The notes beneath the pieces were generated by a model. The model was not told where the DNA came from and searched no databases. It was given only the letters and a program-made list of their open reading frames with translations. 64,000 nucleotides of DNA from Candidatus Sulfopaludibacter sp. SbA3 (GTDB lineage Bacteria > Acidobacteriota > Terriglobia > Bryobacterales > Bryobacteraceae): the NCBI GenBank assembly GCA_945890485.1, contig CAMDCN010000013.1:123809-187808 (forward strand), given 5' to 3'. Shown here in pieces: positions 33,640 through 44,069 of the stretch (position 1 is the stretch's first letter; each line of letters starts with the position of its first letter). A program made the translations under genes and the position numbers.

Positions 33640-36450
33640 CTAGGCGGGGAACATCTCCTTCACCGCGCCGGCGCAGGGCCCGCAAACCGTGGGCAGGTCC
33701 GGGTCAGCGCCGATGTCGGATACGAACTTCCAACACCGCTCACATTTGCCGCCGCTGGCGCGTTCCACTTCCACGGCGATCGGCGCGGACCCGGAATTGG
33801 CCAACTCGACCTGCGAGACGATGAACAGCCCCGCCAACACCTCGCGATGGGCGTCGAGCAGCGCATACGTCGCCTCGTCGGCGGTGATTTTCACTTTCGC
33901 TTCAAGCGGAGCGCCGATCAGATTCGCCTGCCGGGCCGCTTCGAGCGGTTTGGTCACTTCCGGGCGAATCGCCATCAGCCGGTCCCAGTCGGCGAGCTTG
34001 GCGCGCTGCGCGTCCGGAATGCCCGCGGTCAACTCCGCCGCCTCGGGGAAGTACGCCAGATGAACGCTTTCGGCGTGGCCGAGGCTGCGCCAGATCTCTT
34101 CGCACGTGAAGCTCAAAATGGGTGCGAGCAGCCGAACGAGCGCGTCGGTCAGCCGGTATAGCGCGGTCTGGGCGCTGCGGCGGGCCTGGGAACGCGTGGC
34201 CGTCGTGTACAACCGGTCCTTCAAAACGTCGAAATACACGGCGCTCAGATCGGTGGTGCAGAAGGCGTAGCAGGCTTGGTAGATGCGATGGAAGGCGTAC
34301 TCTTCGTACCAGCCCCGGCACTTCGAAACGAGCTCTTCAGCGCGAACAAGGATCCATTGATCGATGGGTTCAAGCGCATCGGCCGGAACGGCGTCGGTCT
34401 CCGGGTTGAACCCATGCAGATTGCCGAGCGTGTAGCGGAAGGTGTTGCGGATCTTCCGGTATGCCTCGGTGAGCCGCTGCAGGATCTCGTCGCCAAGGCG
34501 GACGTCTTCCCAGAACTCAACGGAACTGACCCAGAGCCGGAGAATCTCGGCGCCCGCCTGTTTGATCACCTTCTCGGGTTCGATGACGTTGCCCAGCGAC
34601 TTTGACATCGCCCGGCCTTTCTCATCCAGCGCCCAGCCATTCGTCAGGCAGCCACGGTACGGCGCATCGCCCTTTGTGCCGACGCCGACGAGGAGCGAGG
34701 AGTGGAACCAGCCGCGATACTGGTCGCCGCCTTCAAGATACAGGTCGGCCGGCCAGGGCAGGTCGTAGCGGTCGCACAGAACGGCCAAATGGCTGGAGCC
34801 GCTATCGAACCAAACGTCGAGAATGTCCTTCTCTTTCGAGAACTCGGCCCCGCCGCACTCGGCGCAACGGTAGCCCTCCGGCAGCAGTTCGGCGGCGGTC
34901 TTCTCATACCAGAGGTCAGCCGAATGAGTCTTAAACTGTTCGACCACGGCATCCAGCACGCCCCGGTCCTTGACCAACTTTTCGCAGCTTGTACACGTGA
35001 ACGCGACAATCGGCACGCCCCACGTCCGCTGGCGCGAGATGCACCAATCCGGCCGGCCGGCGATCATATTCGAGATCCGCTCTTCGCCCCAAGTGGGCAT
35101 CCACTTCACTCGCTTGATGGCTTCGAGCGCCTCGTGCCGGAGGTTATTCTTCTCCATGCCGATGAACCACTGTTCCGTAGCCCGGAAGATCGTGGGCTTG
35201 TGGCAACGCCAGCAGTGGGGATAGGAGTGCTCGATCGTCTTATGGCCGGCCAGAGCGCCAGCGGCTGTCAGGATTTCCATGACCTTGGCGTTGGCTTGCC
35301 AGACGGTCAGCCCGATCAACTCTTCCGGCAAATGGCCGGGTTCGTTTTCGGTGTGATACAGGCGGCCTGCCGCATCGACGGGACAGTACACCTGCAGGCC
35401 ATTCTGCAGCCCGACGATGTAGTCCTCCATGCCGTGGCCGGGCGCGGTGTGGACGATGCCGGTGCCCTGTTCAAGCGTGACGTGCTCACCCAGAATGCCC
35501 TTGCTCTCGCGCTGCGCGAAGGGGTGGGCGAAGACGGTCCCGTCGAGCCTGGCGCCGGGGAAGCGGGCGAGTACGGAATGGTTTTCCCAGCCAAGATCCT
35601 TCGCGACCTGGGCCAGCAACCCATCAGCCACGATCAGGACACCCTGCGGCGATTCCACGGCTACGTACTCCAGACGCGGATGGAAACAGAGGCCGAGGTT
35701 GGCGGGAATTGTCCAAGGCGTCGTCGTCCAGATCAGGCCGAAGACGTCGCGTCCGGCGAGAGCCGGGTCGATCGCCGCCGCATCCGAAGTGAGAGCGAAC
35801 TTCACCCAGATGGATGGGCTCTTGTGGTTTTCGTACTCGGTTTCCGCCTCGGCGAGCGCGGTGCGGCAGTTGATGCACCAGTTCACCGGCTTGAGGCCGC
35901 GATAGATGTAATCCTTGGCGTAGAAATCAACGAACGCTCCGGCGATGGCGGCCTGATACTCGGGAGCCATGGTCAGATAGGGATCGTCCCAACGCCCGAA
36001 AACGCCGAGGCGCTGGAAGCTGGTGGACTGCAGTTTGACGTACTTCTGGGCGTACGCGCGGCAGGCGCGGCGGATCTCGACCGTCGACATCTGCGCCTTC
36101 TTGCCGCCGAGTTCGCCGTCGACTTTGATCTCAATCGGCAGGCCGTGGCAGTCCCAGCCGGGGACGTAGGGCGAGTCGTAGCCGGACATCGTTTTCGACT
36201 TCACGATGAAGTCCTTCAGCAGTTTGTTGAAGGCGTGACCGAGGTGGATGTTGCCGTTGGCGTAGGGCGGGCCATCGTGGAGGATGAACCGCGGTTTGCC
36301 CTGGCGGCTGTTTCGAATTCGCTCGTAGAGCTTGGTTTCTGACCATTCGCCAAGCAGCTTGGGCTCCAGCGTGGGCAGATTGGCTTTCATCGAAAACGCC
36401 GTCTGTGGCAGGTTTACGGTCTTTTTAAGGTCGAGCGAACTCCAATCCAT
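33640..36450 (-). CDS. ileS: Isoleucyl-tRNA synthetase
   Basis: A 936-residue class I aminoacyl-tRNA synthetase. The HIGH motif appears as PYANGNIHLGHAF (about residues 61-73), the editing (CP1) domain follows, KMSKS is GRAMSKSLGN near residue 615, and a C-terminal zinc-binding domain has CERCWKFV and CGPCAG. Length and zinc domain match the bacterial type 1 enzyme. First gene of the ileS-lspA-lgt operon. Confidence 0.98.
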   Translation of the reverse strand: MDWSSLDLKKTVNLPQTAFSMKANLPTLEPKLLGEWSETKLYERIRNSRQGKPRFILHDGPPYANGNIHLGHAFNKLLKDFIVKSKTMSGYDSPYVPGWDCHGLPIEIKVDGELGGKKAQMSTVEIRRACRAYAQKYVKLQSTSFQRLGVFGRWDDPYLTMAPEYQAAIAGAFVDFYAKDYIYRGLKPVNWCINCRTALAEAETEYENHKSPSIWVKFALTSDAAAIDPALAGRDVFGLIWTTTPWTIPANLGLCFHPRLEYVAVESPQGVLIVADGLLAQVAKDLGWENHSVLARFPGARLDGTVFAHPFAQRESKGILGEHVTLEQGTGIVHTAPGHGMEDYIVGLQNGLQVYCPVDAAGRLYHTENEPGHLPEELIGLTVWQANAKVMEILTAAGALAGHKTIEHSYPHCWRCHKPTIFRATEQWFIGMEKNNLRHEALEAIKRVKWMPTWGEERISNMIAGRPDWCISRQRTWGVPIVAFTCTSCEKLVKDRGVLDAVVEQFKTHSADLWYEKTAAELLPEGYRCAECGGAEFSKEKDILDVWFDSGSSHLAVLCDRYDLPWPADLYLEGGDQYRGWFHSSLLVGVGTKGDAPYRGCLTNGWALDEKGRAMSKSLGNVIEPEKVIKQAGAEILRLWVSSVEFWEDVRLGDEILQRLTEAYRKIRNTFRYTLGNLHGFNPETDAVPADALEPIDQWILVRAEELVSKCRGWYEEYAFHRIYQACYAFCTTDLSAVYFDVLKDRLYTTATRSQARRSAQTALYRLTDALVRLLAPILSFTCEEIWRSLGHAESVHLAYFPEAAELTAGIPDAQRAKLADWDRLMAIRPEVTKPLEAARQANLIGAPLEAKVKITADEATYALLDAHREVLAGLFIVSQVELANSGSAPIAVEVERASGGKCERCWKFVSDIGADPDLPTVCGPCAGAVKEMFPA

Positions 36451-36501
36451 GGTGAACCTTCATTATCGAACAGATGCGGCCAAATCCGTTAAACGGGCGG
36501 G

Positions 36502-38316
36502 CTAGTCCAGAGCGAAGATGTTCTGGTAGCTTCGCCGGAGGGCCGGATTCTGCGCCTCTTTTCTTAGGAAACAGCGGCCGATGGCGAGGGCTTCGATCTC
36601 GCATCCCATGAAGCAGCGGAAGGCATCCTCCGGGGTACAGACGATGGGTTCGCCACGGACGTTGAAGCTGGTGTTGACCAGGACCGGGGATCCGGTTGTC
36701 GCCCGGAAGCGGGTCAGCAGCGCATGGAAGATTGGGTTCGTTTCGTAATGTACGGTTTGGATGCGGGCGGAGTAGTCGACGTGGGTGACGGCGGGAATCG
36801 TCGAGCGAGGTACGTTCAGCTTAGCGATGCCGAAGAGCTGCTGCTCCTCGGCGGTCATTGGCCGGCGGCGGCTTTCGAGAACATCGGCGACGAGCAGCAT
36901 GTAGGGGCTGTCGACGGAGAGGTCGAAGAATTCCGCCGCGTGTTCAGCCAGCACCGCGGGCGCGAAAGGGCGAAAGCTTTCGCGGTATTTCACCTTGAGA
37001 TTCAGCGTCGACTGCATCCGCGGGGACCGGGCGTCGGCGAGGATGGAGCGGTTGCCAAGGGCGCGCGGGCCGAACTCCATACGGCCCTGGAACCAGCCTA
37101 GCGCCTGCTCGCGGGCGAGGGCGTCCGCGCAGGTGGCGAGTAAAGCTTCCTCTGGAAGGACATCGAAGACGGCCCCGGCGGATCGAAGACGCTGTTCGAT
37201 TTCTGCCTGCGAATACTCGGGTCCGAGATAGGAGCCTTTCATGCGATCGCCGGGAAGCCGCGGTATTCGATGCTTTTGGAAAGTCGCAGCCAATGCGGCG
37301 CCGATCGCCCCGCCGGCATCCCCGGCGGCCGGTTGGATCCACAGGCCTTCGAAGTGGCCATCGCGTAGTATCTTTCCGTTGGAGACGCAATTCAGGGCGA
37401 CGCCGCCAGCCAGGCAGAGATTCTTTATTCCGAACTCCTGCCGCAGGCTCCGGGTGAGCCGGAGCATGATGTCGTCGAGGGTGGCCTGGATGGACGCGGC
37501 GACATCCATATGGAACTGCGTGAGCGGCTGTTCGGGCTGGCGAACGGGCTGTCCGAAAAGTTCCTCAAACCGCCGATTGGTCATCGTCAACCCGGTGCAA
37601 TAGTTGAAGTAGCCCATATCCAGGCGAAAACTGCCGTCTGGCTTCGCGTCGATCAGATGGTCGAGGATGAGCTGCTTGTACCTGGGCTCGCCGTAGGGCG
37701 CGAGGCCCATCAGCTTGTACTCGCCGGAGTTCACCCGGAAGCCGGTGTAGTAAGTGAAGGCGGAGTAGAGTAGCCCCAGCGAATGCGGGAAGTGCAACTC
37801 GCGCACGATATCGAGTTGATTGCCGCGGCCGATGGCGACGGACGTGGTGGTCCATTCGCCGACGCCATCCATGGTGAGCACGACGGCTTCTTCAAAGGGG
37901 CTCGCGAAGAAGGCGCTCGCGGCGTGGGCCTGATGGTGCTCGGTGAACAGGAGTTTGGTTTGCGGGGCGAAGCGGCGCAACTGGCGTTCGAGCAGATTCT
38001 TCTGAAACAGCTTCTCGCGGAGCCAGATCGGCAAGGCCATCTGGAAACTGCGCAGGCCGCGCGGGGCGAAGGCGAGATACGTTTCGAGCAGCCGTTCAAA
38101 TTTTAGAAACGGTTTCTCGTAGAAGACAACCTCGTCGACGCCATCCATGCCGTTGGGCACAAAGGAGAGGCAGAACTCGATGGCCTGAGCGGGGAACGCG
38201 GCGTCGTGTTTCTTTCGTGTGAAGCGCTCTTCCTGTGCGGCGGCGACGATCTCGCCGTCGACGACTAAAGCGGCGGCGCTGTCGTGATAGAAGGCCGAAA
38301 TGCCAAGGATACGCAT
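36502..38316 (-). CDS. Carbamoyltransferase (NodU/CmcH/SxtI family)
   Basis: A 604-residue protein. The N-terminal Kae1/ASKHA-like domain begins MRILGISAFYHDSAAALV and contains FTEHHQAHAASAFFASPF and VLTMDGVGEW, the carbamoyl-phosphate/ATP metal-binding region. The C-terminal domain includes LAGGVALNCVSNGKIL, MEFGPRALGNRSILAD and LVNTSFNVRGEPIVC. The enzyme moves a carbamoyl group from carbamoyl phosphate via carbamoyl-AMP onto a hydroxyl of a sugar or natural product. It is the last gene of a four-gene cassette with SGNH hydrolase, SxtJ-like and DUF5989 genes, 3 bp after the last of these. Confidence 0.95.
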   Translation of the reverse strand: MRILGISAFYHDSAAALVVDGEIVAAAQEERFTRKKHDAAFPAQAIEFCLSFVPNGMDGVDEVVFYEKPFLKFERLLETYLAFAPRGLRSFQMALPIWLREKLFQKNLLERQLRRFAPQTKLLFTEHHQAHAASAFFASPFEEAVVLTMDGVGEWTTTSVAIGRGNQLDIVRELHFPHSLGLLYSAFTYYTGFRVNSGEYKLMGLAPYGEPRYKQLILDHLIDAKPDGSFRLDMGYFNYCTGLTMTNRRFEELFGQPVRQPEQPLTQFHMDVAASIQATLDDIMLRLTRSLRQEFGIKNLCLAGGVALNCVSNGKILRDGHFEGLWIQPAAGDAGGAIGAALAATFQKHRIPRLPGDRMKGSYLGPEYSQAEIEQRLRSAGAVFDVLPEEALLATCADALAREQALGWFQGRMEFGPRALGNRSILADARSPRMQSTLNLKVKYRESFRPFAPAVLAEHAAEFFDLSVDSPYMLLVADVLESRRRPMTAEEQQLFGIAKLNVPRSTIPAVTHVDYSARIQTVHYETNPIFHALLTRFRATTGSPVLVNTSFNVRGEPIVCTPEDAFRCFMGCEIEALAIGRCFLRKEAQNPALRRSYQNIFALD

Positions 38317-38319
38317 GGA

Positions 38320-38469
38320 TCAGAAGAGCGTATAAATGAACGGTGCGATGGCCGAGCCTTGCGCGAGGACTAAGAGGCCGCCGACCAGGGCCATCGTGAT
38401 GAGGATCGGCAACAGCCAGAACTTTTTCCGGTGGCGGACGAAGGCCCAGAGTTCTAGGAGGATCGACAT
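38320..38469 (-). CDS. DUF5989 family small membrane protein (SxtK-like)
   Basis: A 49-residue open frame (ATG 38467-38469, TGA 38320-38322) reading MSILLELWAFVRHRKKFWL, a helix LPILITMALVGGLLVLAQGS and the end APFIYTLF. This matches the DUF5989 family, which regularly accompanies SxtJ-type and carbamoyltransferase genes. It has one membrane helix preceded by a basic RHRKK patch. Spacing is 6 bp after the SxtJ-like gene and 3 bp before the carbamoyltransferase, so it sits inside one operon. The function of the family is unknown. Confidence 0.9.
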   Translation of the reverse strand: MSILLELWAFVRHRKKFWLLPILITMALVGGLLVLAQGSAIAPFIYTLF

Positions 38470-38475
38470 ACGGTT

Positions 38476-38892
38476 CTAAAACTGGTTGGTCATGGATGCT
38501 GGATCCGGGCCGGATGGTTGGCGGGGAATCCAGTAGGACGAAGCGCTGGGGTCTTTCCGCAGTCGCAGCGCGTCTCGGCCGATGAGCCGAAATGCCAGCG
38601 CGAAGGGCGTGAAGACCAGGAAGTACAGAAGCCCGGTAACCAGCGGATTGGTCACCCGGCTCAAGAGCACGGCGAGCTTCATCCAGAGGATGTTCAGCGG
38701 GTGGGCAAGCTGCGGAGCGAGCAGGCCTAGCAGCAGGAACGCTGCCGCGATCCCGAGAGCCCACGGGCGCCGCTCCCCCAGACTGCTGACGACCGCGAAT
38801 GCCGCGGCGAAGACAAAACAAAACGATCGGTCCGAGCCGATCTTTCCGGCCCCGTGTTCCGCGAAGGACTCATGATGCGGGGAATGTTTCAT
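38476..38892 (-). CDS. SxtJ-family membrane protein
   Basis: A 138-residue protein with about three membrane helices (SFCFVFAAAFAVVSSLG, ALGIAAAFLLLGLLAPQLA, LVTGLLYFLVFTPFALAF), HPLNILWMKLAVLLSRVTNP between them, and a cytosolic tail with RLRKDPSASSYW. This is the SxtJ layout. SxtJ is a protein of unknown function first named in saxitoxin clusters and widespread in polysaccharide and natural-product loci. Its ATG overlaps the stop of the SGNH hydrolase gene (ATGA). Confidence 0.9.
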   Translation of the reverse strand: MKHSPHHESFAEHGAGKIGSDRSFCFVFAAAFAVVSSLGERRPWALGIAAAFLLLGLLAPQLAHPLNILWMKLAVLLSRVTNPLVTGLLYFLVFTPFALAFRLIGRDALRLRKDPSASSYWIPRQPSGPDPASMTNQF

Positions 38893-39983
38893 TTTGATGT
38901 CGAGGATATCAGGGAACCGGCAAGGATCTCAGCCACCAGCCGATGGCCATCGCGGTTCCAGTGCCCGTCCTGCATGAAGTAGAGCGTCTCGCCCTTGGCG
39001 GCGCGTTCGCGAAAGTGGGCTGTCGGAGAGAGGAAGGGGATCGTCTGGCGGGCGCAGATTTCGCGGAGCCTCGCTTCCGGAAGGTGGATGTCCCAATCGT
39101 CATCCATCGCGAAGACCTGTTTTGTTTGCCTCCAGGACTCGTCGTGGACAGCGGCAACGGTGGGGACGTAGAAGACCGAAAGACGGCCGCCAGTGGCTTG
39201 TTGGAGGGCGGCGAGCAGGGCCTCCGTGAGCCGCCAGGCGTTCTCTAGTTCGGGTGGCGCGGAGCGGCGGTAGGCGAGCAGTTCCGGCGGGAGGGAGGGC
39301 TTCGAGCCGGGCGAGGGCTGGGATACATTGGTGCGGGCGTGTTGGAGGAGTTGGAGCAGCCGCAGCGAGGGTGGACAGGCGGCGCAGGGTGCGGCCGCCG
39401 CGCGTTGGGTGGGCGCCGGGACGGGTGTGCCAGTGAGACGGAGCCCGTTGTTCGTGAGGCTAAAGGCCGGTTTCGGAGCGCGGTGTTCGACGGTGACGGA
39501 GTTGAACCAGACGTCGTTGTCAAAGAGAAGCAGGACAACTCGCTGCGGATCGAGCTTGGCGCCGAGGCGCTGGTAGAGCAGGTAAGCCTGGTCGGTGCTG
39601 TAGCCGGCGACGCCGAGATTTAGCGGCGTGGTTCCCGGCAGCAGTCGCGCCAGGACGGAGGAGAAGACCTCGTCGTCGCTGACGAGATAGCCCTCGCAAA
39701 AGGAATCGCCGAGAAAGAGGATGCGATCTTTGGAGGGTTCGAGTTCCGGGCCGCGACCGCCGAAAGAGTTCGAAGTCTCGACGACGCGGCTCCCCATCCA
39801 GCGGTAGGTGACGCTAGTGGATGGCGCCTTGGTCCATCCGAGAGTTGGATCGAATTGCAGCAGCCGGGCATGATCGGCGGCGGCGTTGGGTCCCCAGCCA
39901 ACGAGCCGGAGCCCGAGTTCGCACACGGCTAGAGTAAACAGCACCGAGGCGGCGACGGCGGCGATGTTCGCAACGCGGGACAT
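38889..39983 (-). CDS. SGNH/GDSL-type hydrolase, membrane anchored (SxtL-like position)
   Basis: A 364-residue protein from the ATG at 39983, directly before a membrane anchor (VANIAAVAASVLFTLAVCELGLRLVG); an ATG at 40010 is possible. The SGNH fold is shown by block I ILFLGDSFCEGY with the nucleophilic Ser, LNLGVAGYSTDQ (Gly block), FDNDVWFN, and the final block DGHWNRDGHRL with Asp and His. Such enzymes act as O-acetyltransferases or esterases on glycans. The C-terminal gene order places it with SxtJ-like, DUF5989 and carbamoyltransferase genes. Between residues about 190 and 270 there is a Pro/Ala-rich, low-complexity insert. Confidence 0.88.
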   Translation of the reverse strand: MSRVANIAAVAASVLFTLAVCELGLRLVGWGPNAAADHARLLQFDPTLGWTKAPSTSVTYRWMGSRVVETSNSFGGRGPELEPSKDRILFLGDSFCEGYLVSDDEVFSSVLARLLPGTTPLNLGVAGYSTDQAYLLYQRLGAKLDPQRVVLLLFDNDVWFNSVTVEHRAPKPAFSLTNNGLRLTGTPVPAPTQRAAAAPCAACPPSLRLLQLLQHARTNVSQPSPGSKPSLPPELLAYRRSAPPELENAWRLTEALLAALQQATGGRLSVFYVPTVAAVHDESWRQTKQVFAMDDDWDIHLPEARLREICARQTIPFLSPTAHFRERAAKGETLYFMQDGHWNRDGHRLVAEILAGSLISSTSK

Positions 39984-40010
39984 CGATATGGATGTTCTAC
40001 CATCAAACAT

Positions 40011-40781
40011 ATGCGGTTGCTCTTGTTCCTCTACGCGGTCGCGGCCCCGGCGCAAGTGATGACCCTGACTGTCTTGGGTTTTAACGCAGCCGGAAAGCAG
40101 ATTTGTTCGGAACAAGGACGATTGGCGAACGAACCCGGCGTGGTGGAGACCGCGCGGGCTTGCTTCGTTCAGGCGGCAAAGATTGTGGCGCGAACTCCAG
40201 GTGGGAACGAGTTAGCCTTCGCCGCCGTGCGCGGGGAGGACGTGAGCCGCGGCAAGGTGCTGCTGGGGTTTACCCTGCCAACGACTGGCCAGGAGATGCT
40301 GTTTTCAGCGCAACCAGTGCAGGTGCAGACGCGGAAACCGGAGACCCTGGCCGAATGGAAGAAGGGACTCGACGTGGTGGCGGAGGGCCACTTGCGGGCG
40401 GGAGCACCACTACTCGATCGAGGAAACGCGGTGGCGGCAATTCCGCATCTGCGGCGAGCGGTCGCCAAGAAACCGGACTTCGCCGAAGCGTGGTATCTGC
40501 TCGGACTCGCTTACGAGGGGACAGGCGCAACGGACGAAAAGATCAAGGCCTTTGAGAAGGTTTGCGCGCTTGACCCGTTTCACGTTGTGGCCGCGCGCCA
40601 CTTGGTGGTGGCCTATCTGAAAGAGAAGCGGCAGTTGGAGGCGCAAGCGCTGGTCTTCGATGTCCGGAAGACCAGCCCCTTTGTCGCGATGCAACTGCAG
40701 AATACGATCAATCTGTTCAAGCTGGAGACTGAGCTTTCTGGCGCAGGGCTTCCCGGCCAGCCTCTAAAACAGCAGCAATAG
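40011..40781 (+). CDS. Secreted TPR protein
   Basis: A 256-residue protein with a signal peptide ([15 protein letters not shown]) and at least two tetratricopeptide repeats around residues 128-215 ([38 protein letters not shown]). The region between is of no known family. Its 3' 65 bp overlap the 3' end of the convergent dehydratase gene, an unusual depth of coding overlap here. Its ATG abuts the ATG codon at 40010 of the opposite strand. Probably a periplasmic protein-protein interaction module. Confidence 0.78.
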   Translation: MRLLLFLYAVAAPAQVMTLTVLGFNAAGKQICSEQGRLANEPGVVETARACFVQAAKIVARTPGGNELAFAAVRGEDVSRGKVLLGFTLPTTGQEMLFSAQPVQVQTRKPETLAEWKKGLDVVAEGHLRAGAPLLDRGNAVAAIPHLRRAVAKKPDFAEAWYLLGLAYEGTGATDEKIKAFEKVCALDPFHVVAARHLVVAYLKEKRQLEAQALVFDVRKTSPFVAMQLQNTINLFKLETELSGAGLPGQPLKQQQ

Positions 40782-42687
40782 CGTCGACGTCGTAAACGCA
40801 GCCGCCCCACGGTCCGCCGCTCACTTCTTGCAGCAAGCCCCAGAGGCGGGTGTCTTTGGGCAGTAGTGGGTCCGGTTGAATGCCGGGATGCGGTTCGCGA
40901 TTCGAGAGCATTACGGTGCCGGAGGCAGGCGTACCATCGGCGCCGAGCAGGTTCACGTGGCCCTCGAGTGAGTTGCGATCGATGATGATCTCCAGCGTGT
41001 CGCCATCCTGAAGCCGTCCGATGGGGCCGCCGGCGAGGGCTTCTGGCGAGACGTGGCCGATGCAGGCGCCGGTGGAAACGCCGCTGAAGCGGGCATCGGT
41101 AATCAGCGCGACGTGCTTGCCGAAAGGAAGGTGCTTCAGTGCGCTGGTCACCTGATAGGTCTCTTCCATGCCCGAGCCCATCGGGCCGCGGGACATGAGC
41201 ACCATGATGTCGCCGGCCTCGATCTTGCCTTCTTTGATGGCGCGGATGGCGGCCGGTTCGCTCGTGAAAACTTTGGCCGGGCCGCGCTTGCGGTAGACGT
41301 TGTCGGCGTCGACGACGGTGGGGTCTATCGATGTGCTTTTGATGACGCTGCCATCGGGCGAGAGGTTGCCGGTGGGGAAGCAGACAGTGGAGCCGATGCC
41401 GCGCTCGCGGGCCGAATCGGCGGAGAAGATGACGTTGGTCGGGTCGATTCCGTCGCGGTCGCGGAGGACTTTATGCAGTTCGGCGCGGCGTTCGCTCTGC
41501 TCCCACCAGTTCAGCGAATCGTCAAGCGTGCCGCCAGCGGCGGTCTTTGCTTGCAGGTTCAGCAGGCCCATCTTCCGGAGGTGCAGCATTACTTCGGGCA
41601 CGGCGCCGGCGAGGAACACCTGGACCGTAGGGTGGTTGCGGGGGCCGTTGGGCAGCGCGTCGACCAGCCGCGGGACGAGCTTGTTGATGCGGGACCAGTC
41701 GTCGACCGTGGGACGGCGGAGGCCGGCCTGGTGGGCGACGGCGGGGATGTGCAGGATCAGATTCGTGGAGCCGCCGAAGGCCGCATGGGTGACCATGGCG
41801 TTTTCGAGCGCGGCATCCGTCAGCAGGTCGGCCATTGTCCAACCGAGCTTGCCGAGTTCGAGGACGGCGCGGCCGCTGCGCTTGGCCATATCGAGCCAAA
41901 TGGGGTGGCCGGAAGGGGCGAGCGCGGCGTGGGGCAGGGTCATGCCGAGGGCTTCGGCGACCACTTGCGCCGTGGCCGCAGTGCCGAGGAACTGGCAGCC
42001 GCCGCCGGGCGAAGCGCAGGCGCGGCAGCCCATGTCGGCGGCCTCTTCGAGCGTAATCTGGCCATGGGAGAAGCGCGCACCGATGGTTTGCACCTTGCCG
42101 GCGTCTTCGCCATCTTCGGCGAGCAGCGTAACGCCGCCGGGGACGAGCACGCACGGCATGTCGTGCTGGGCGGCGAGGGCCATCATCATGGCGGGCAGGC
42201 CCTTGTCGCACGTGGCGACGCCGATGACGCCGCGCCGCGTGGGCAGGCTGCGGATGAGACGGCGGAAGACGAGGGCGGCGTCATTCCGGTAGGGCAGGGA
42301 ATCGAACATTCCCGGCGTGCCCTGGCTGCGGCCGTCGCAGGGGTCCGTGCAGGCGCCGGCGAAGGGCACTGCGCCATGGCGGCTGAGCTCTTCGGCGGCA
42401 GCTTCGACGAGCAGGCCGACTTCCCAATGGCCGGTGTGATAGCCGAGCGCCACGGGAGAGCCATCAGGGCGCCGGATTCCTCCGTGGGTCGAGAGCAGGA
42501 GCACTTCCCGGCCACCGAGCTTGGCGGGATCCCAGCCCATGCCGGCGTTGAGCGTCCAGCCAAAGAGGTCGCCGGAGGGCCGGTTGAGCAGCATCTCCGG
42601 GGTGATGGGCAATTGGCCCTTGGGACCAGGAACCTTGGTGCGGATATCAAAGAGCGACGCGTCGCCGGAATCAAAAATTGTCGACAT
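40717..42687 (-). CDS. YjhG/YagF-type dehydratase (IlvD/Edd family, D-xylonate dehydratase-like)
   Basis: A 656-residue Fe-S dehydratase, the length of the YjhG/YagF subfamily rather than IlvD (about 560-615). Cluster cysteines are seen in [33 protein letters not shown] and [16 protein letters not shown]. Other family blocks are [28 protein letters not shown] and [21 protein letters not shown]. The E. coli homologues dehydrate D-xylonate to 2-dehydro-3-deoxy-pentonate; here the same or another aldonic acid is likely. It is divergent from a Gfo/Idh/MocA gene, which suggests sugar-acid metabolism. Confidence 0.9.
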   Translation of the reverse strand: MSTIFDSGDASLFDIRTKVPGPKGQLPITPEMLLNRPSGDLFGWTLNAGMGWDPAKLGGREVLLLSTHGGIRRPDGSPVALGYHTGHWEVGLLVEAAAEELSRHGAVPFAGACTDPCDGRSQGTPGMFDSLPYRNDAALVFRRLIRSLPTRRGVIGVATCDKGLPAMMMALAAQHDMPCVLVPGGVTLLAEDGEDAGKVQTIGARFSHGQITLEEAADMGCRACASPGGGCQFLGTAATAQVVAEALGMTLPHAALAPSGHPIWLDMAKRSGRAVLELGKLGWTMADLLTDAALENAMVTHAAFGGSTNLILHIPAVAHQAGLRRPTVDDWSRINKLVPRLVDALPNGPRNHPTVQVFLAGAVPEVMLHLRKMGLLNLQAKTAAGGTLDDSLNWWEQSERRAELHKVLRDRDGIDPTNVIFSADSARERGIGSTVCFPTGNLSPDGSVIKSTSIDPTVVDADNVYRKRGPAKVFTSEPAAIRAIKEGKIEAGDIMVLMSRGPMGSGMEETYQVTSALKHLPFGKHVALITDARFSGVSTGACIGHVSPEALAGGPIGRLQDGDTLEIIIDRNSLEGHVNLLGADGTPASGTVMLSNREPHPGIQPDPLLPKDTRLWGLLQEVSGGPWGGCVYDVDAIAAVLEAGREALRQKAQSPA

Positions 42688-42732
42688 GGGCTAACCCGAC
42701 AGTCTATCGCGTGGAGTGATATCATCGCCGCC

Positions 42733-44069
42733 ATGTCGACGACCCGCCGCTATTTTCTCGGTGCCGCAACCGCTGCCTCCTCGACCCGTGTCTGGGGGGC
42801 GAACGATAGAATCCAAGTCGGATTCATCGGTTATGGGCTGATCGGGGCGCAGCACGTTTTCGACTTTAAGAACCAGCGCGATGTGGATATGGCGGCGATG
42901 GCCGAGGCATATCAGCCGCGACTGGAGGAAGGCGTGCAGGCCATGGGCGGGAAACCGCGGGCCTACAACGATTTCCGGAAGCTGCTGGACGATAAAGAGT
43001 TGCAGGCTGTTGTCGTATCGACACCCGACCACTGGCATGCGCTGATGACGATCATGGCTTGCGGCGCAGGCAAAGACGTATATGTCGAGAAGCCGATGAC
43101 ACTGTTCCACGCCGAGGGGCAGTGGATGATCAAGGCGTCTCGGAAGTACAACCGCGTGGTGCAGGTGGGGACGCAGCAGCGCTCCGGACGGCACTATGCG
43201 AAGGCGAAGGATCTGCTGCGCGACGGCGCGATTGGCAAGATTCATCATGTGCGCATGCAGTCGGCGCGGAACGTGATGCCGGGCTTTGGGACGCCGCCGG
43301 CTGGGGCCGTTCCATCGAACTTCGACTACAACATGTGGCTGGGGCCGGCGCCGATGAAGCCGTATTCCCCGCACCGCGGAATCTATCACTTCCGCTGGTT
43401 CTGGGATTTTTCGGGTGGGCAGATGACGAATCTGGCGGCGCACTCGATCGACATCATGTACTACGCGCTGGCGCCGAAAGGGCCGCAATCCGTCGTGAGT
43501 ATCGGCGGGCGCTATGCGCTCGAAGATGACGGCGAGACGCCCGATACGCAGGACGCGCTGTTCGCGTTTCCAGGCTGGTCGGCCGCCTGGCATCATCGGG
43601 AAGCCTCGCGGGGGACACCGCGCAGCGGGTCGCTCGAGTTTTTCGGGACGAAGGGTTCGTTGGTCATCGACCGCGGCGGATTTCAGATTGTGCCGGATAT
43701 GAAAGTGGATCCGGCGAATAACATTCCCCGGTTTAAGGGAACGCCGGGCGGTGGGCCGCAGCGGAGTACCGCTCCGCCCGAGCCCTGGACCCCGGCAATG
43801 AAAGTGCCTGGCTCGTCGGACGAGCAGTTCGACCTGCACGTGCGGAACTTCCTGGATTGTGTGAAGACGCGGCAGCGGCCCGTGGCCGATGTCGCTGACG
43901 GTCATGCGGTGGCGACGGCGTGCCACTTGGCGAATATTTCGCTACGGGTGGGACGGAAATTGACCTGGGATCCAGAGAAGGAAACTATCGTCGGCGATGC
44001 CGAGGCGGCGCGGATGTTGACGCGGCCGTATCGGAAGCCCTGGGATCAGGTGCTGGCGAGCCACAAACT

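Noticed and set aside
34702..36342. 546-codon frame antisense to ileS
   Set aside because: Shadow of a well-conserved synthetase gene; no recognisable protein features.
41053..42732. 560-codon upstream extension of the Gfo/Idh/MocA frame
   Set aside because: Lies antisense to the dehydratase; the Tat signal at 42733 marks the true start.
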